DNA of 64,000 nt from an uncultured Planctomyces sp. (GTDB lineage: Bacteria; Planctomycetota; Planctomycetia; Planctomycetales; Planctomycetaceae), in contig CALGTK010000107.1 in NCBI GenBank assembly GCA_937904325.1, forward strand, positions 30,980 through 94,979, given 5' to 3'. Positions 9,601-18,987 of the stretch are shown in pieces. Position numbers and translations under genes: made by a program. Each line of letters starts with the position of its first letter. The first letter of the stretch is position 1. The notes beneath the pieces were generated by a model, which was not told the DNA's origin, made no database searches, and was given only the letters and a program-made list of their open reading frames with translations.

Positions 9601-10640
9601 CCGTATGCGTGAACACCGTTGAGCATGCGGTAATCATTTCTCCAGAACCATGCTTTGTCCTGGACGGCCTGTTGTAGAAGTGTGCCTTGATCGGCGGGCT
9701 CCACGTTCCTGCCAAACAACTGTTGCATGATCACCGGAGCGAGTTTGCGATATCCGGTGGCAGACAGGTGGACTCCATTTATCGTCAATGGTTCCTTTGA
9801 TGTGCGAAACCAGTCGTGCGTCGGCGAGAACAGATCGAGGAATCCAACCTTCTTCTCATCAGCAACCGCCTGCACCACGTCGGCATACTTCTTCAGAAGG
9901 GCATTTCGCTCGTCGGCAGAAGGAAGAAAGTATTCGGAGTGCTGCTGCATCGCGATCGGAGTCGCCAGCACAAGCCGGGGAGCAGTGTCGGATCTTTTGT
10001 ACGATCGCGACACCGTATGGTCGACGAACGCGCTCAGTTCGTTTTTGAAATTATCCAGACCGTCCATGCCGTCAAAGGATTCATTGAATCCGAAGAACGC
10101 GACAATGGTGTTTGCTTTGACAATAGTCAGCCATTCATCTGGTGAGGGATAATGTCCTTTACCATAGTGAGCCTTAATGTCCGGGCGAAAATTTTCCGCC
10201 CCCGGGAACGCCCACGGATCATCCGTGCCTGCTTCCGGTCGAAAGGCAGGCGTGTGCCCAGGGAATCCCATATTGCGAAACGTGATGTTCTTGTCAGCGA
10301 ACTGCTTGTGCAGAGATGCCTCGAAGAAGTTGTAATGCTCCATTCGGGCAGCCAGCGAGTTCCCAAGAAAGACCAAGGTTTCGCCATCGCGCGGCATGAT
10401 CGGCAACGATGTCGGCGGCGCCTTTTTCTCGACCGGAACCGGCTGAAGAAACTCAGGACGAACAGCATCATTCTTCTGAGTTTCATTCGGCGTGACAGTA
10501 GTAATCACGTCGGGCGTAACGGACTTTTTACGGGATTTCTGATCCGCCACCGTATGCGAGGCCAGCAATATCAGGCATGAGCCAATCGAAACGGAGTAGA
10601 ACATGACGAGGCGGTTGGCTGGGTGCAGAAGCTTCTTCAT
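6672..10640 (-). CDS. SGNH hydrolase / PVC-type dehydrogenase / cytochrome c fusion
   Basis: Giant exported protein (about 1,322 residues) combining four parts. A signal or anchor helix lies at about residues 12-33. An SGNH/GDSL-type hydrolase domain follows, with LVFLGNS (about 95; Asn replaces the usual Asp of GDS), FGFNES and GVHLSATGY (about 289). A beta-propeller dehydrogenase-like domain of the planctomycete membrane-bound dehydrogenase type spans roughly 420-830 with repeated EDTDGDGRAD-like turns. Helical HEAT-like repeats come next, then CYTCH (about 1005) and CATCH (about 1180), the latter inside the PVC heme-binding domain containing GYLVEKQDEKITL. The start at ATG 10640 excludes 17 upstream residues. 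It is monocistronic and convergent with the peptidase. It is likely an extracytoplasmic sugar or polyol oxidoreductase; the substrate is unknown. Confidence 0.88.
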   Translation of the reverse strand: MKKLLHPANRLVMFYSVSIGSCLILLASHTVADQKSRKKSVTPDVITTVTPNETQKNDAVRPEFLQPVPVEKKAPPTSLPIMPRDGETLVFLGNSLAARMEHYNFFEASLHKQFADKNITFRNMGFPGHTPAFRPEAGTDDPWAFPGAENFRPDIKAHYGKGHYPSPDEWLTIVKANTIVAFFGFNESFDGMDGLDNFKNELSAFVDHTVSRSYKRSDTAPRLVLATPIAMQQHSEYFLPSADERNALLKKYADVVQAVADEKKVGFLDLFSPTHDWFRTSKEPLTINGVHLSATGYRKLAPVIMQQLFGRNVEPADQGTLLQQAVQDKAWFWRNDYRMLNGVHAYGQRWAPYGNFNYPEEIEKIRQMTVLRDQNIWAIVQGKSATINVDDSITRPLSPIETNYQVSVKNGSMEFLKAEKEALATFTLPDGYEASLFASEQQFPNLGNACQMRFDNRGRLWVSTLPSYPHYKPGDVKPNDMLLIYEDTDGDGRADKEIVFADGLHMPIGFELAPEGVYLSQEPFLLLLKDTDGDDRADQTEYLIDGFDPHDTHHAISAFDVDHGNGIYMCEGRFLHSQVETPWGPQRMTDGGVWRFDPSSWKVERVMQTDVSNPWGVAHDEYGQTFVNDASGGSHYWMLGYSIKVPHASEVPKVGKFNYEHHTRPTSGAEFIHSRHFPEEVQGDYVYTNSIGFLGIKQLDTFEDGSEIKGKFRQNLIQSIDGNFRPCDLEVAPDGSLYFIDWHNTLIGHMQHSARDPLRNSEYGRIYRIKHSERPLVDPPKVAGAGIDRLFENMKLPEVNARKRSHRELRGHDKDEVIAAAERFAKQNANDERLVLEALWATWGQQAPSVGLLNQCLSATDHRVRAAAVRVVRHCLHLLANSDVYLLRAAADDHSRVRLEALAAGSWLGGEVGADILLTVASQKTDRWIRNALNSAMLLLKPEVESRISSGKFNSESLTIDYDELLTGKLEGALKPKNYRTKSKKFRDKNFVRQYSLGQRVFYEEGSCYTCHRDHGEGIVRIYPPLVGSEWATGDADRLIKLTMHGVWGKIQVRGKVFETARGVPPMTAIGNFFTDAEVAGVLTYVRNSWGNDASAITEGHVKRIRAETKGRRRFYTPEELIEMHPFEEGSRPPLVAEEPANEKLEQELLAESLANLVSEAWKQGDATKGAKVFYREKTACATCHDAKADFQLGPNLTLPREQATEEFLVQSILKPSASILKGFQSVTVITDEGAVVSGYLVEKQDEKITLSLVAQKGKRREIAVDQIDEMVESPLSTMPAGLTRSFKDRGEFLDLARFVLEINRGGTSKLRELRKKANVRR

Positions 10641-10933
10641 TTGATCAATAAGTCCTGGTTGCGTGCTGCGACTTCTGAGTGCAATTTCCATCGTATGACA
10701 TCAGCCTATGCGGGCTTCTATGGATCATACAGCGACGTCGTTGTCGAAGGGACCGTGTCGCCAATCGGCAGATCGAGGCTGTTGGCCCCTGCTTAAGCAC
10801 AGGCTGCATTATCGACCACCTGAATCGGAATCAGACCGACATGGGTCAGGCCGAGAAATCGGAAACTCGGCTCTTTTGAAAACGGCTGCGTTCATTGCGT
10901 TGTGGAAATGGCTGGCAGATACGACCCGCTGCA
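10641..10933. other. Intergenic gap, 293 nt
   Basis: No gene, RNA or strong hairpin is visible. It should contain the promoter of the large SGNH/cytochrome fusion and the 3' end of the preceding glycosidase transcript. I could not pick a convincing -35/-10 pair or an intrinsic terminator. Confidence 0.4.
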
Positions 10934-13303
10934 TCACCTGTCGGCCGAAGCCGCATCCAGACGGAGCGCTACGTAACCCGATGATTGCGATCGATCAAAA
11001 GTGAATCCGGTATAGTGTGGGGGCCTGGCTCCTGTTTGCATTCGACCATTGGGTGGCTGCAAATCAGAACGGATCACTCGTTTTTCTTCAGGCCACGGCT
11101 CAATGGTGATTTGCAACGGGCAGTCGGTGACGCGGATTGCCTTCGTGATCTCGTCCTCGCTCTGTGACCGCTCATACCGGATTACTGGCCAATGAGTTTC
11201 CTTCTCACCTGGAATCGTGATGGGTAGGCGGACTTCCATCCAATTCCAATTTGTGGGCATTGTGTCCAGCACGACCAGCTTGTTTTCGGGGACTGAATAC
11301 TTCAGGCCGGCGAGCCCTTCGAGGTACAGCAGGATCTTGCCCGCGTTGAAATTCGAATACTGATCGCCAAACAGCTTGCCGTCGCGGCGATAGGCTTCCG
11401 GAGCAACCGGAATGTTCCAGTCCGAATGGAAGTTGTAATTCTCCAGATGGTTCAATGTCAGTCGCCACGCTGGATCGCCAAGCTGCTGACGAAACATGCC
11501 GTCGAGCGTGAAATACGCAGTATCGGGTGTGTAGCCAAATGAGTGGTCAACATTCGTAGCGAAAGTCTTCATGGCCTGACGGGACATGGCGAGTGGAAAG
11601 AAGTCGTTATCGCCGTAAAAACCCTTGTCTCTATCAAGGGCCCATGACCGGGTCATGTTCAAAGCGTAGTCGCGCGGAAAATACTTCGAACGCATGTGCC
11701 AGAAGCCCGTCGTCATCAGCATTCCGTTCTTTGGCCCGCCGAAGAAATACTCATGACCGTTCGCCTGCCAGCGTTGATTGAACCACGTTCGGATTTTCTC
11801 TGCACCTGGCGGAACAAGCCGCTTCCAGTGTTCGACGTCTTCGACATGGCCGGTGAGACGAGCCATCCCGATCAAGGCTTCGGCCACTTCAAATTGATTG
11901 GAAAAGAATGGGGAAATTCGCTCGCGAAAGACCTCTCGAAAATAGCCTTCGTAACAGTCGCGAAGGAATTCCACGTCACCTGAATGCTGATAGACCTGCC
12001 ATGCACCGAGGACGTGCTCCGAGAGTTCAGGACCGTACACACCGGAGTGCCAGGACGTTCCCTTGTTGTCGGCCAGCGTAATCACGCCGTTTGAAGATCT
12101 GCGATAGTGACCGTTCTTGAAAAGATGTTTCCACGTCAGGACGTTTCCATAAGCGAAGTGTGCCTTGTTGCCGGTCCACGCTCCCACTTTGATTTGAAAA
12201 GTCGCGTCGTAGCGGTGCATTCCAAGGAAATTGTTGACGGCCGTCTGGGTGTGGGGTTCCATCTCCCATCCCTTCTGCACGTCGATGTAGTACATCAGGT
12301 ACAGCGACCACAGGTAATAGTAGATGTCTTCAAACTTCTGATCCGAGCAGCGAAACCACGGAATTTCCTCGTTGAGTTGGCGGTTCATTTCCAAAGTCTT
12401 CGCGACCATCGCCTTGCGTGGTTCGCGCACCGCCGCCCGCGCGACGGTCAATGCGTGACTGGGGGTGTCGTGCATGGCCCAGGCGATCGCGACGCCGACG
12501 GTGTCGCAGGGGATTTCGAACTCATACTGCGCCTCGCCGTGTTCGCCCCTGGTGAAGCGATAACTAGTAGAGAAGCTTCTGGATGCAGTTAAAACCGTGC
12601 TCATGTCCTGATACATGATCGGGCCGATCTGCTCGGAACGGTCCGTGTCAGGCAGACACTTCGTTGTGCCACCTTCGACGATGTGAATCGCATTGTGGTT
12701 CGTATCGTATTTGATCGTGGCGGTGCTTTTCACACTATGACGACCAAAGAAACTTTGCCCATCGAATTGTAACGTGACGGGCTGGGCCGCCGTGATGATC
12801 GAACAGACGGCATCGTTGGCGGCGATAAACTTCTCTTCCCGCAACTGGACGCCAGCAACTTCGTACTCACAAATCATCCGGTCCGGCCGCCAGTACATCT
12901 TCGTGGGGACTGGATGACGATGAGTCTTCCCGGCGATGACGACGCTGCCATACAGGACCCGCGTGTCCTTGTAAAACTCCCAGCCCGAGAAGTCGTTGCC
13001 GAGACCGGTATCGTCATGATCGTTTGCGCGACTCTTGACAAGTCCGACACCGCGACTGCGCAGATCGTGATGGAACGGATGAGTCAGGCCCAGGGTTTCA
13101 TGTTCCTTCAACTCCCAACTCGCATGAAACCCGCCGACATAGTACGTGACGTTACCGGCAAGGAATCCGTGCTTCTTTCCCTGCACATCCTGCCGCAAAC
13201 GCTGGCAGTAATCTGAAAACGGCGGAGCCTCAGCGTGTGTGTCGTTGACAGCTAACAGCAAGATCAACACTACATAAATCAGAGATGAGCGATTACCAAT
13301 CAT
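10934..13303 (-). CDS. Secreted (alpha/alpha)6-barrel glycosidase, MGH1/GH63-like
   Basis: A 789-residue exported protein with a clear Sec signal (IYVVLILLLAVNDTHAEA). The N-terminal 300 residues look like a beta-sandwich. The C-terminal half has the six-hairpin glycosidase pattern: EDIYYYLWSLYLMYYID, EPHTQTAVNNFLGMHRYD, KHLFKNGHYRRSS and EHVLGAWQVYQHSGDVEFL. This resembles the MGH1-like/GH63/trehalase clan of inverting glycosidases; the catalytic acids cannot be assigned by eye. It is the last gene of the run that starts with the PSD1/DUF1501 pair at 22942 and lies 110 nt after the sulfatase at 13414. It probably trims the oligosaccharide that the three upstream sulfatases desulfate. The ATG at 13303 has no evident Shine-Dalgarno sequence. 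Confidence 0.75.
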   Translation of the reverse strand: MIGNRSSLIYVVLILLLAVNDTHAEAPPFSDYCQRLRQDVQGKKHGFLAGNVTYYVGGFHASWELKEHETLGLTHPFHHDLRSRGVGLVKSRANDHDDTGLGNDFSGWEFYKDTRVLYGSVVIAGKTHRHPVPTKMYWRPDRMICEYEVAGVQLREEKFIAANDAVCSIITAAQPVTLQFDGQSFFGRHSVKSTATIKYDTNHNAIHIVEGGTTKCLPDTDRSEQIGPIMYQDMSTVLTASRSFSTSYRFTRGEHGEAQYEFEIPCDTVGVAIAWAMHDTPSHALTVARAAVREPRKAMVAKTLEMNRQLNEEIPWFRCSDQKFEDIYYYLWSLYLMYYIDVQKGWEMEPHTQTAVNNFLGMHRYDATFQIKVGAWTGNKAHFAYGNVLTWKHLFKNGHYRRSSNGVITLADNKGTSWHSGVYGPELSEHVLGAWQVYQHSGDVEFLRDCYEGYFREVFRERISPFFSNQFEVAEALIGMARLTGHVEDVEHWKRLVPPGAEKIRTWFNQRWQANGHEYFFGGPKNGMLMTTGFWHMRSKYFPRDYALNMTRSWALDRDKGFYGDNDFFPLAMSRQAMKTFATNVDHSFGYTPDTAYFTLDGMFRQQLGDPAWRLTLNHLENYNFHSDWNIPVAPEAYRRDGKLFGDQYSNFNAGKILLYLEGLAGLKYSVPENKLVVLDTMPTNWNWMEVRLPITIPGEKETHWPVIRYERSQSEDEITKAIRVTDCPLQITIEPWPEEKRVIRSDLQPPNGRMQTGARPPHYTGFTFDRSQSSGYVALRLDAASADR

Positions 13304-13413
13304 AGGCGTTGTGACACGTTACTCTTTCCTGGGCTCCGGGATAGCAGTATGTCAACCTTCGATGTAACAGGATCTGGCATCATCAAATTCTCATTTGAAT
13401 TCAAACGACCTGA

Positions 13414-14985
13414 TCAAAACGTTTTTTCGCTCATCTTTTCACGGCACTCTTTGCGATTCTTTTCAAAACGTAGCAGATCGTTCGCCAGCCTCGCGTCGGC
13501 AGCAGCGATGACATCCGGATCGTCTTTGGCTAGTTTGATTGCCTGAATATGAACCTGCCGAGCCATTGACTCGAACCGGTTCAGTTCTGCAAACCGGGCC
13601 TTGTAGACGTCCTGGATATCTTCGGCCTCGATCGAATCCAGGTACCTCGACATTAATTCTTTCAACTCCCTTGCCTTCTGCGGTTGTTCGCCGATCAGGT
13701 TGGTTTTCTCCTGATAGTCGACGTTGACGTTGAATAGTTTCTGCTCACCAGTCAGGAGATGTTCCATCAACTTGTAATCGCCCATTCGGATGACACTCAG
13801 CGGTGGCGCGAAGTAGCACGGGTAGTGAAATACGAATGCTTTCACGGGACGCGTAACTTTACCTTCGTTGGCTTTCTCAAAAACGCTTCTGAGACTGCCG
13901 CCGTCAAGATTCTCTGGCAGTGTGGAGTCACTGTCTGCAAGATCGTGCAAAGTCGGCAACAGATCCCATTGTACGATCGGAATGTCGCATTGCATTCCGT
14001 TTTTGATTCCCGGTCCGGCAACGACGAACGGAACTCTCAGTCCTCCTTCGTAGAGATTGGCTTTACCGCCCCTAAGTGTTCCGTTCGGAGTGAGTCCGCC
14101 GCCGTTGTCAGACGTATAAATGATGTAAGTATTATCGAACTCGCCAGTCTTTCTGACGGCGGCAACGATCGCCCCAAGTCCCTCGTCGACTTCGTCCACC
14201 ATCGCCGCATACTGCAGTCGCCAGGAACTGATCTTCTTGCCTTTCGAGATTTCCTCAACCGGCAAGTAATCGTCATCTTTGCAGTACTTTCCACGAGGCA
14301 GGTTTCGGTATTTCTCGATCAGCTCGGCGCGGGCAGCGTGCGGCACGTGAACTGCGTAGTGCGACACCATCATGAAGAACGGCCGCTTTCCACCATGTTT
14401 ATTGACGAAGTCCACAGAACGCTTCTTGAGCGACACCATCCTCTTCGGATTATCGGGCGGCAAAGGAATGCGATATTTCAGGCTGACGTATTCGCCGTGG
14501 AAGTTGCCATTGTCGGCGTTGCCATCGACTTCGTCGGTGACCTCGTAGCCGATCGTTTCCATTTGCTCTCCACTCATTCCTTTTCCGAAATGCGCAGTGA
14601 TGTAACTTGAGTCGGCCGCCTTCACTACATCGGCCAGAGAAGTTTCATCCTTCCACTCCAGATTTCGCTGTAAAGCCAGTACGTCGTGCACAAAGGTGTA
14701 TTGAAGTCGTCCCGGTGTCTTACCAAACTGAATGCTTTTGCGAGACGGTGTACACGTCGGGGCCGGGGCATAGGCGCAGGAGAATTTCGTTCCACGACTC
14801 GCCAGCTCTTCGAGATGCGGTGTCTGGTGAAAGTCACTCGCAGAATCCGGATCACTGTCCATCATCCTGACCGATGTGTCGGCCCAACCTAGATCGTCGA
14901 CATAGACAACGATGAAGTTAGGTCGATCAGCGGCGTCAGCCTGTAACGCTATGGTCGCAAGAATCAGAGTAATAACCGTTCTCAT
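13414..14985 (-). CDS. Secreted sulfatase with altered Lys/His motif
   Basis: Type I sulfatase with a short signal peptide (MRTVITLILATIALQADA), metal ligands in VDDLGWADTSV, formylglycine motif CTPSRKSIQFG (C78) and the C-terminal-side YTSDNGGG with a glycine-rich EGGLRVPF segment. Where sulfatases usually have GKWH, this one has FGKGMSG (K135 kept, His replaced), although SHYAVHVPH retains the other histidines. The last 70 residues are charged helices. The closest relatives in the window are the three sulfatases at 35239-40291, so it belongs to a locally expanded subfamily. ATG 14985 is chosen over an extension to 15036 because it gives a clean signal sequence. The preceding sulfatase ends 40 nt upstream. 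Confidence 0.92.
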   Translation of the reverse strand: MRTVITLILATIALQADAADRPNFIVVYVDDLGWADTSVRMMDSDPDSASDFHQTPHLEELASRGTKFSCAYAPAPTCTPSRKSIQFGKTPGRLQYTFVHDVLALQRNLEWKDETSLADVVKAADSSYITAHFGKGMSGEQMETIGYEVTDEVDGNADNGNFHGEYVSLKYRIPLPPDNPKRMVSLKKRSVDFVNKHGGKRPFFMMVSHYAVHVPHAARAELIEKYRNLPRGKYCKDDDYLPVEEISKGKKISSWRLQYAAMVDEVDEGLGAIVAAVRKTGEFDNTYIIYTSDNGGGLTPNGTLRGGKANLYEGGLRVPFVVAGPGIKNGMQCDIPIVQWDLLPTLHDLADSDSTLPENLDGGSLRSVFEKANEGKVTRPVKAFVFHYPCYFAPPLSVIRMGDYKLMEHLLTGEQKLFNVNVDYQEKTNLIGEQPQKARELKELMSRYLDSIEAEDIQDVYKARFAELNRFESMARQVHIQAIKLAKDDPDVIAAADARLANDLLRFEKNRKECREKMSEKTF

Positions 14986-15025
14986 GTCTGAATTTTCTCG
15001 AATAGTAGAGTAACGTCCTTCGGTC

Positions 15026-17344
15026 TCACGATCCAAAACGAAGAGTCGGTCCGACAGGTGTACGATAGCGAGAGAACGAATCGCTCAGGTCTTCGAAGGC
15101 TGGAATGCTGGTTCTGCGGCTCTTGAGTTGCGGCCGGACCAGTACGCTTCGTTCAACGCGGATGTCGGGGTGAATGAGCGGAGACAAGCCGTCGAAAGCG
15201 ACTGAATCGCGAAACTGGTCGCCATCCGCAGCTGTTGTTGACATAAGCAGAACGTACTCAGTTTTTTCAGTGAGGATGACTGGCTTTTTCAGCGAAAAGT
15301 ATCTGAACGAGTTATTCACCTGACCGGCTTCTTCAGCAGCGATCTCGAGTCGCGCAATCTCGATTGCCTCGTTCGATTCAATCCGGAGCAGTCGAAGGAC
15401 GTGAGGGACTTCGATCCCGCGTCTCTTGTCCTGAGTGATGAATCTGGACGGCTGGTCTTTTTCGTGGTCGTCTGGAATCGCACGGGCGGCTCGAACAGGC
15501 CGATCAGCGTCATGGTCGTCCCACATCCCAAGGTGCGTGACCTGTTTCGTTCCGGTTCCATTTCGCAACCGAAACTCGAATCCAATTTCTCCGGTGACAT
15601 CATTTCGCAGGTTGTGCCAGCCAGGATCAATAAACAGTTCTGAACTGATCGGCAGATTCAAGTCTCTGGCGTGTCCACGGTTGTGGATCTCCAGCAGCGT
15701 TGATGCCAGTCGACCAGCGACGCTGTCAGGTGTCTCATTGGACGTGTCGCCGTCTTCATAAAGGTTCTTCGCCAAGTCGTATAACACGGTCGGAATGGAT
15801 CCACCACGTGAACCTTGCGCTGACCACTGCCCCCAGGGCATAGTGAGCCCGCCATCGACGATGAGCTTGTGCTGCCCCTGCCGAATCGCCAGGGCGTCAT
15901 TGAGATATGGTGGGCCCAGATGGCAGAAGAAGACTCGCGGGCGGGCGTCTTCTTCTTTGGGAGCCCCTTTCCAATACGCCAGAACATCGTGGCTGTCCTG
16001 AGCTTCATTCGGGGCGAGAGAACGTCCGACAACACTGGCGAGAGTCGCATAGAGGTCGGTCAATGTGACGATCGAGCGGTTCAGTTTCCCACCCTCAAGA
16101 ACCGCTGGCCATGAGACCATGAAGGGAACGCGGATGCCGCCTTCCCAGATTTTTGCCTTCTTGCCGCGGAGTCCGCCGCTCTCCTGATTGCGACCGAGGT
16201 TGTCGCCGACGTTCGGCCCGTTGTCGCTGGTGAAGATGACGAGCGTGTTTTCAATCAACTTGTGACCGGTCCAGCGAGGATCGTCCGTCGTCTTGAGCTG
16301 GGACAGCAGCTTGCCGAAAACAACGTCGTTTTCCAAAATCATGTCCTCGCGATCGCTCGCGGCCGCGTTATCAGAGTAGCGGCTCTGGCCTTTGATCGGC
16401 GTCCCGAAGATTTCATCAGGAACGGCATAGTCTCCACCCGGGTTGGTTTGAAGATGATTAGCACAGGGCACATAGTAGAGGAAGAACGGCTCATCTTCCT
16501 GTTGTGATTGGCGAGTGATGAATGCCTGAGCCTCTTGCAGGAAAAGTGGTCCAAGGTCTGCCAAATCCCAGTCGGGCGCAGCGAGGATGCGCCCTTTACG
16601 TTTCTTCATACCGATCAACTTCATGCGAGAGCGATCGGTGAAAGTGAAACGATCGTTTCGAATAAGAATGCGCGGCTCCGTATCGAGCGGGTCTTCAGTA
16701 TTGCCCGGCACACCGAAATACTGACTGAAACCATGATGTGTCGGACCATCGAGCAGAGCTCTTGTGAAGTCCACATCGTGAAAGTAAAAATCGACGGCAG
16801 GTTGTCCCTCCCCGTTATCAAATGACATACCAACGTGGTACTTCCCAACACCGGCAGTGCAATAACCGCTGGCCTGCAACATTTCGGGCAACGTTGTCAG
16901 CGCCTGCTGGATCATCGGAGTATTCGGACCGTGAGGCAGCCAGCCCTGTTTCTTCAGGTACGACCGATGAGCGAATCGTCCGGTCAGTAATGAGTAGCGA
17001 GTTGCACTACACATCGACGCCGGCGCGTAACCATCGGTGAAGACGATTCCAGACCGCGCAAACTCTTCGAGGCGCGGAGTCCGCAAGGTCCGTTCGATTG
17101 GCGCTGCATCCGGGCTCAGGCGAACTCCTAGATAGGCGCTGGTGTCACCGATGCCCATGTCGTCCGCCACCATGATGATGATGTTCGGTTTCGCAGGTCG
17201 TTCATCAGCCCGAAGCTGGCTCGCAAGGCATGTCGTCAGCACAGCCGACACGACCAGCATCGGGATTCCTTTGTCAAAAAGTATTCTGTCGTACAATGTG
17301 TTCATGGAGGATAACGCTCGTCTCAAGCAAGGATGTTTCTTCAT
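15026..17344 (-). CDS. Secreted sulfatase with C-terminal beta domain
   Basis: Sulfatase of about 772 residues, well above the usual 450-550. A signal helix lies at about residues 29-46, the formylglycine motif CSATR at C112 (the C-x-A-x-R variant, which formylglycine-generating enzyme accepts in known sulfatases), GKYHVGM is the Lys/His motif and FTSDNGPN is the distal site. About 220 residues follow the catalytic domain, rich in beta strands (EFRLRNGTGT, RLLRIESNEAIEIARLEIA, EYVLLMSTT), suggesting a carbohydrate-binding or adhesion module of unknown type. The ATG at 17344 has AGGAAG six bases upstream; the frame stays open to 17518 without family resemblance. It is the middle member of a three-sulfatase run. 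Confidence 0.92.
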   Translation of the reverse strand: MKKHPCLRRALSSMNTLYDRILFDKGIPMLVVSAVLTTCLASQLRADERPAKPNIIIMVADDMGIGDTSAYLGVRLSPDAAPIERTLRTPRLEEFARSGIVFTDGYAPASMCSATRYSLLTGRFAHRSYLKKQGWLPHGPNTPMIQQALTTLPEMLQASGYCTAGVGKYHVGMSFDNGEGQPAVDFYFHDVDFTRALLDGPTHHGFSQYFGVPGNTEDPLDTEPRILIRNDRFTFTDRSRMKLIGMKKRKGRILAAPDWDLADLGPLFLQEAQAFITRQSQQEDEPFFLYYVPCANHLQTNPGGDYAVPDEIFGTPIKGQSRYSDNAAASDREDMILENDVVFGKLLSQLKTTDDPRWTGHKLIENTLVIFTSDNGPNVGDNLGRNQESGGLRGKKAKIWEGGIRVPFMVSWPAVLEGGKLNRSIVTLTDLYATLASVVGRSLAPNEAQDSHDVLAYWKGAPKEEDARPRVFFCHLGPPYLNDALAIRQGQHKLIVDGGLTMPWGQWSAQGSRGGSIPTVLYDLAKNLYEDGDTSNETPDSVAGRLASTLLEIHNRGHARDLNLPISSELFIDPGWHNLRNDVTGEIGFEFRLRNGTGTKQVTHLGMWDDHDADRPVRAARAIPDDHEKDQPSRFITQDKRRGIEVPHVLRLLRIESNEAIEIARLEIAAEEAGQVNNSFRYFSLKKPVILTEKTEYVLLMSTTAADGDQFRDSVAFDGLSPLIHPDIRVERSVLVRPQLKSRRTSIPAFEDLSDSFSRYRTPVGPTLRFGS

Positions 17345-17524
17345 CGGCACTTCCTGACTTGGGAAAGTTGAACTGACAAAAGGGGTGAAGGGTAAACTCC
17401 TTGCTGTGGCTTGATTGGAAGCCAGGCATCCCCACGCGTTTGATGACCTTCTATTGGTCCTGGCCATACCAGGATGATCCTGTCTGTGGTCTGAAACTGC
17501 CGTCTGCATTGAATCCAACTGGAA

Positions 17525-18967
17525 TCACTTGCTGGCCTTACCCCTTTCGCTCAGGTCATAAGTTCCCTTCTTCGACCAGGGCTTGTAATTGGGCTGCCGA
17601 CTTTCTGCTTCACGCTCCGTTGCATCGCCCTTGTCCCCCTGTTGCTTCATCCAGGCATCGAGCTTCGCAGAAAGCCCTCGATCGTCGGCGTGGCCAAACT
17701 GATTGTTCAGACACCAGGGATCCATTTTGAGATCATATAATTCCTCTGCGGCCCGCTGCTGATAAGCCTTCACGCGTTCCCTCGCAAATTGAGTCTCAAG
17801 TCTTTTCCAGGAACGAAAGATGCCATCCTTTTTCGTGATCGAATTCTGAAACATTTCACTCGAATGCAGGTTTCGAATGTAGAGCCACTCTCCATCCGTC
17901 GCAGCTCGCGTCGCGAAGGCTTCTGATCCGTTGTAGATGCCGCGAGTAGTGTGCGTCGCAAACACAACGTCATGATGGTGGTCCACCTTGCTCGCCAGGA
18001 CACCTGCGAATGAAGCACCATCGAGTTCCAGTGGCTCCGGTGTACCTCCCGCCAATGCTATCCAGGTCGGCACCACATCGACGTAGCTGACTAAGGCGGC
18101 CGACTCCGACCCGGCTTTGACCACTCCCGGCCAACGCAGCACTGCAGCTGCGTGAATTCCAGTGTCGTAACAAGTCCATTTTCCGAAAGGTAATTGTGAC
18201 CCCTGCTCACTCAACCACAGAAAAGCGGTGTTCTCCTTCTGCTCCAATTCCTCCAACATTTCCATCACCTGCTTCACCTGGCCGTCCATGTAGGTGATCT
18301 CGGCGTAATATCTCGACATCCCTTCGCGCGTCTGGGGAGTATCCACCAGATACGGCGGAACGGTCAGACTATCTGGAGGGTAGGCCGATGCGTCGCCTCG
18401 ATTCCACGCGGTATGAGGCTGATTGGAAGCAACCACCAGACACCAGGGCTGATCCGCGTCCCGCGCCATGAACTCCCGAGCCGCTGCCAGGGGCAAATCC
18501 GCGCCATCCGGCGTCTTGCCACTGTCGCCATGGCTGCCCCCCAGATATTCAAAGGGAAAGGCCTCCGCGGGCGCTTCATGCCGCTTCCCCACGATGGCAA
18601 CTCGATAGCCAAGAGGTTCCAGATAGTGTGGCATCGACTTCACACCTGCATACACCCGACTGTGATTCGGATGGGCTCCATTGCGAACTGGATATAATCC
18701 CGTGAAGAGACTTTGACGCAACGGCGAACAAGTTGGCGCCGAATTATAGCAACGCGTGAACTTCAGACCTTCTCTCGCCAGTTGATCAATCGCGGGTGTT
18801 TTCACATCCGGATTTCCATAACACCCGAGATCCGTATAGGTCATATCATCTGCCAGGAAGAGCAGCAGGTTGGGCTTCTCAGCCGCGCAAGCGGAAGCAA
18901 CAAAACTACTCAACAGAATCGGAAACAATTGAGTGATCATTGTCCGAAATCTGCTTCCTCGAACCAT
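17525..18967 (-). CDS. Secreted sulfatase, heparan N-sulfatase-like
   Basis: Type I sulfatase resembling N-sulfoglucosamine sulfohydrolases: VKTPAIDQLAREG, CSPLRQSLFTGLYPVRNGAHPNH (C80 is the formylglycine precursor; the fourth motif position is Leu rather than Ser, a permitted position), and IVGKRHEAP as the Lys/His motif. WLSEQGSQLPFGKWT covers the distal region. The signal is MITQLFPILLSSFVASACA with basic residues before it. I chose ATG 18967 (AGGTGAGAG upstream), 20 nt after the DUF1501 stop; the frame continues to an ATG at 19000 overlapping that gene. It is likely co-transcribed with PSD1 and DUF1501. Substrate specificity for N- versus O-sulfate cannot be settled by eye. Confidence 0.91.
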   Translation of the reverse strand: MVRGSRFRTMITQLFPILLSSFVASACAAEKPNLLLFLADDMTYTDLGCYGNPDVKTPAIDQLAREGLKFTRCYNSAPTCSPLRQSLFTGLYPVRNGAHPNHSRVYAGVKSMPHYLEPLGYRVAIVGKRHEAPAEAFPFEYLGGSHGDSGKTPDGADLPLAAAREFMARDADQPWCLVVASNQPHTAWNRGDASAYPPDSLTVPPYLVDTPQTREGMSRYYAEITYMDGQVKQVMEMLEELEQKENTAFLWLSEQGSQLPFGKWTCYDTGIHAAAVLRWPGVVKAGSESAALVSYVDVVPTWIALAGGTPEPLELDGASFAGVLASKVDHHHDVVFATHTTRGIYNGSEAFATRAATDGEWLYIRNLHSSEMFQNSITKKDGIFRSWKRLETQFARERVKAYQQRAAEELYDLKMDPWCLNNQFGHADDRGLSAKLDAWMKQQGDKGDATEREAESRQPNYKPWSKKGTYDLSERGKASK

Positions 18968-18987
18968 TTCTTCTCTCACCTGCGTAC

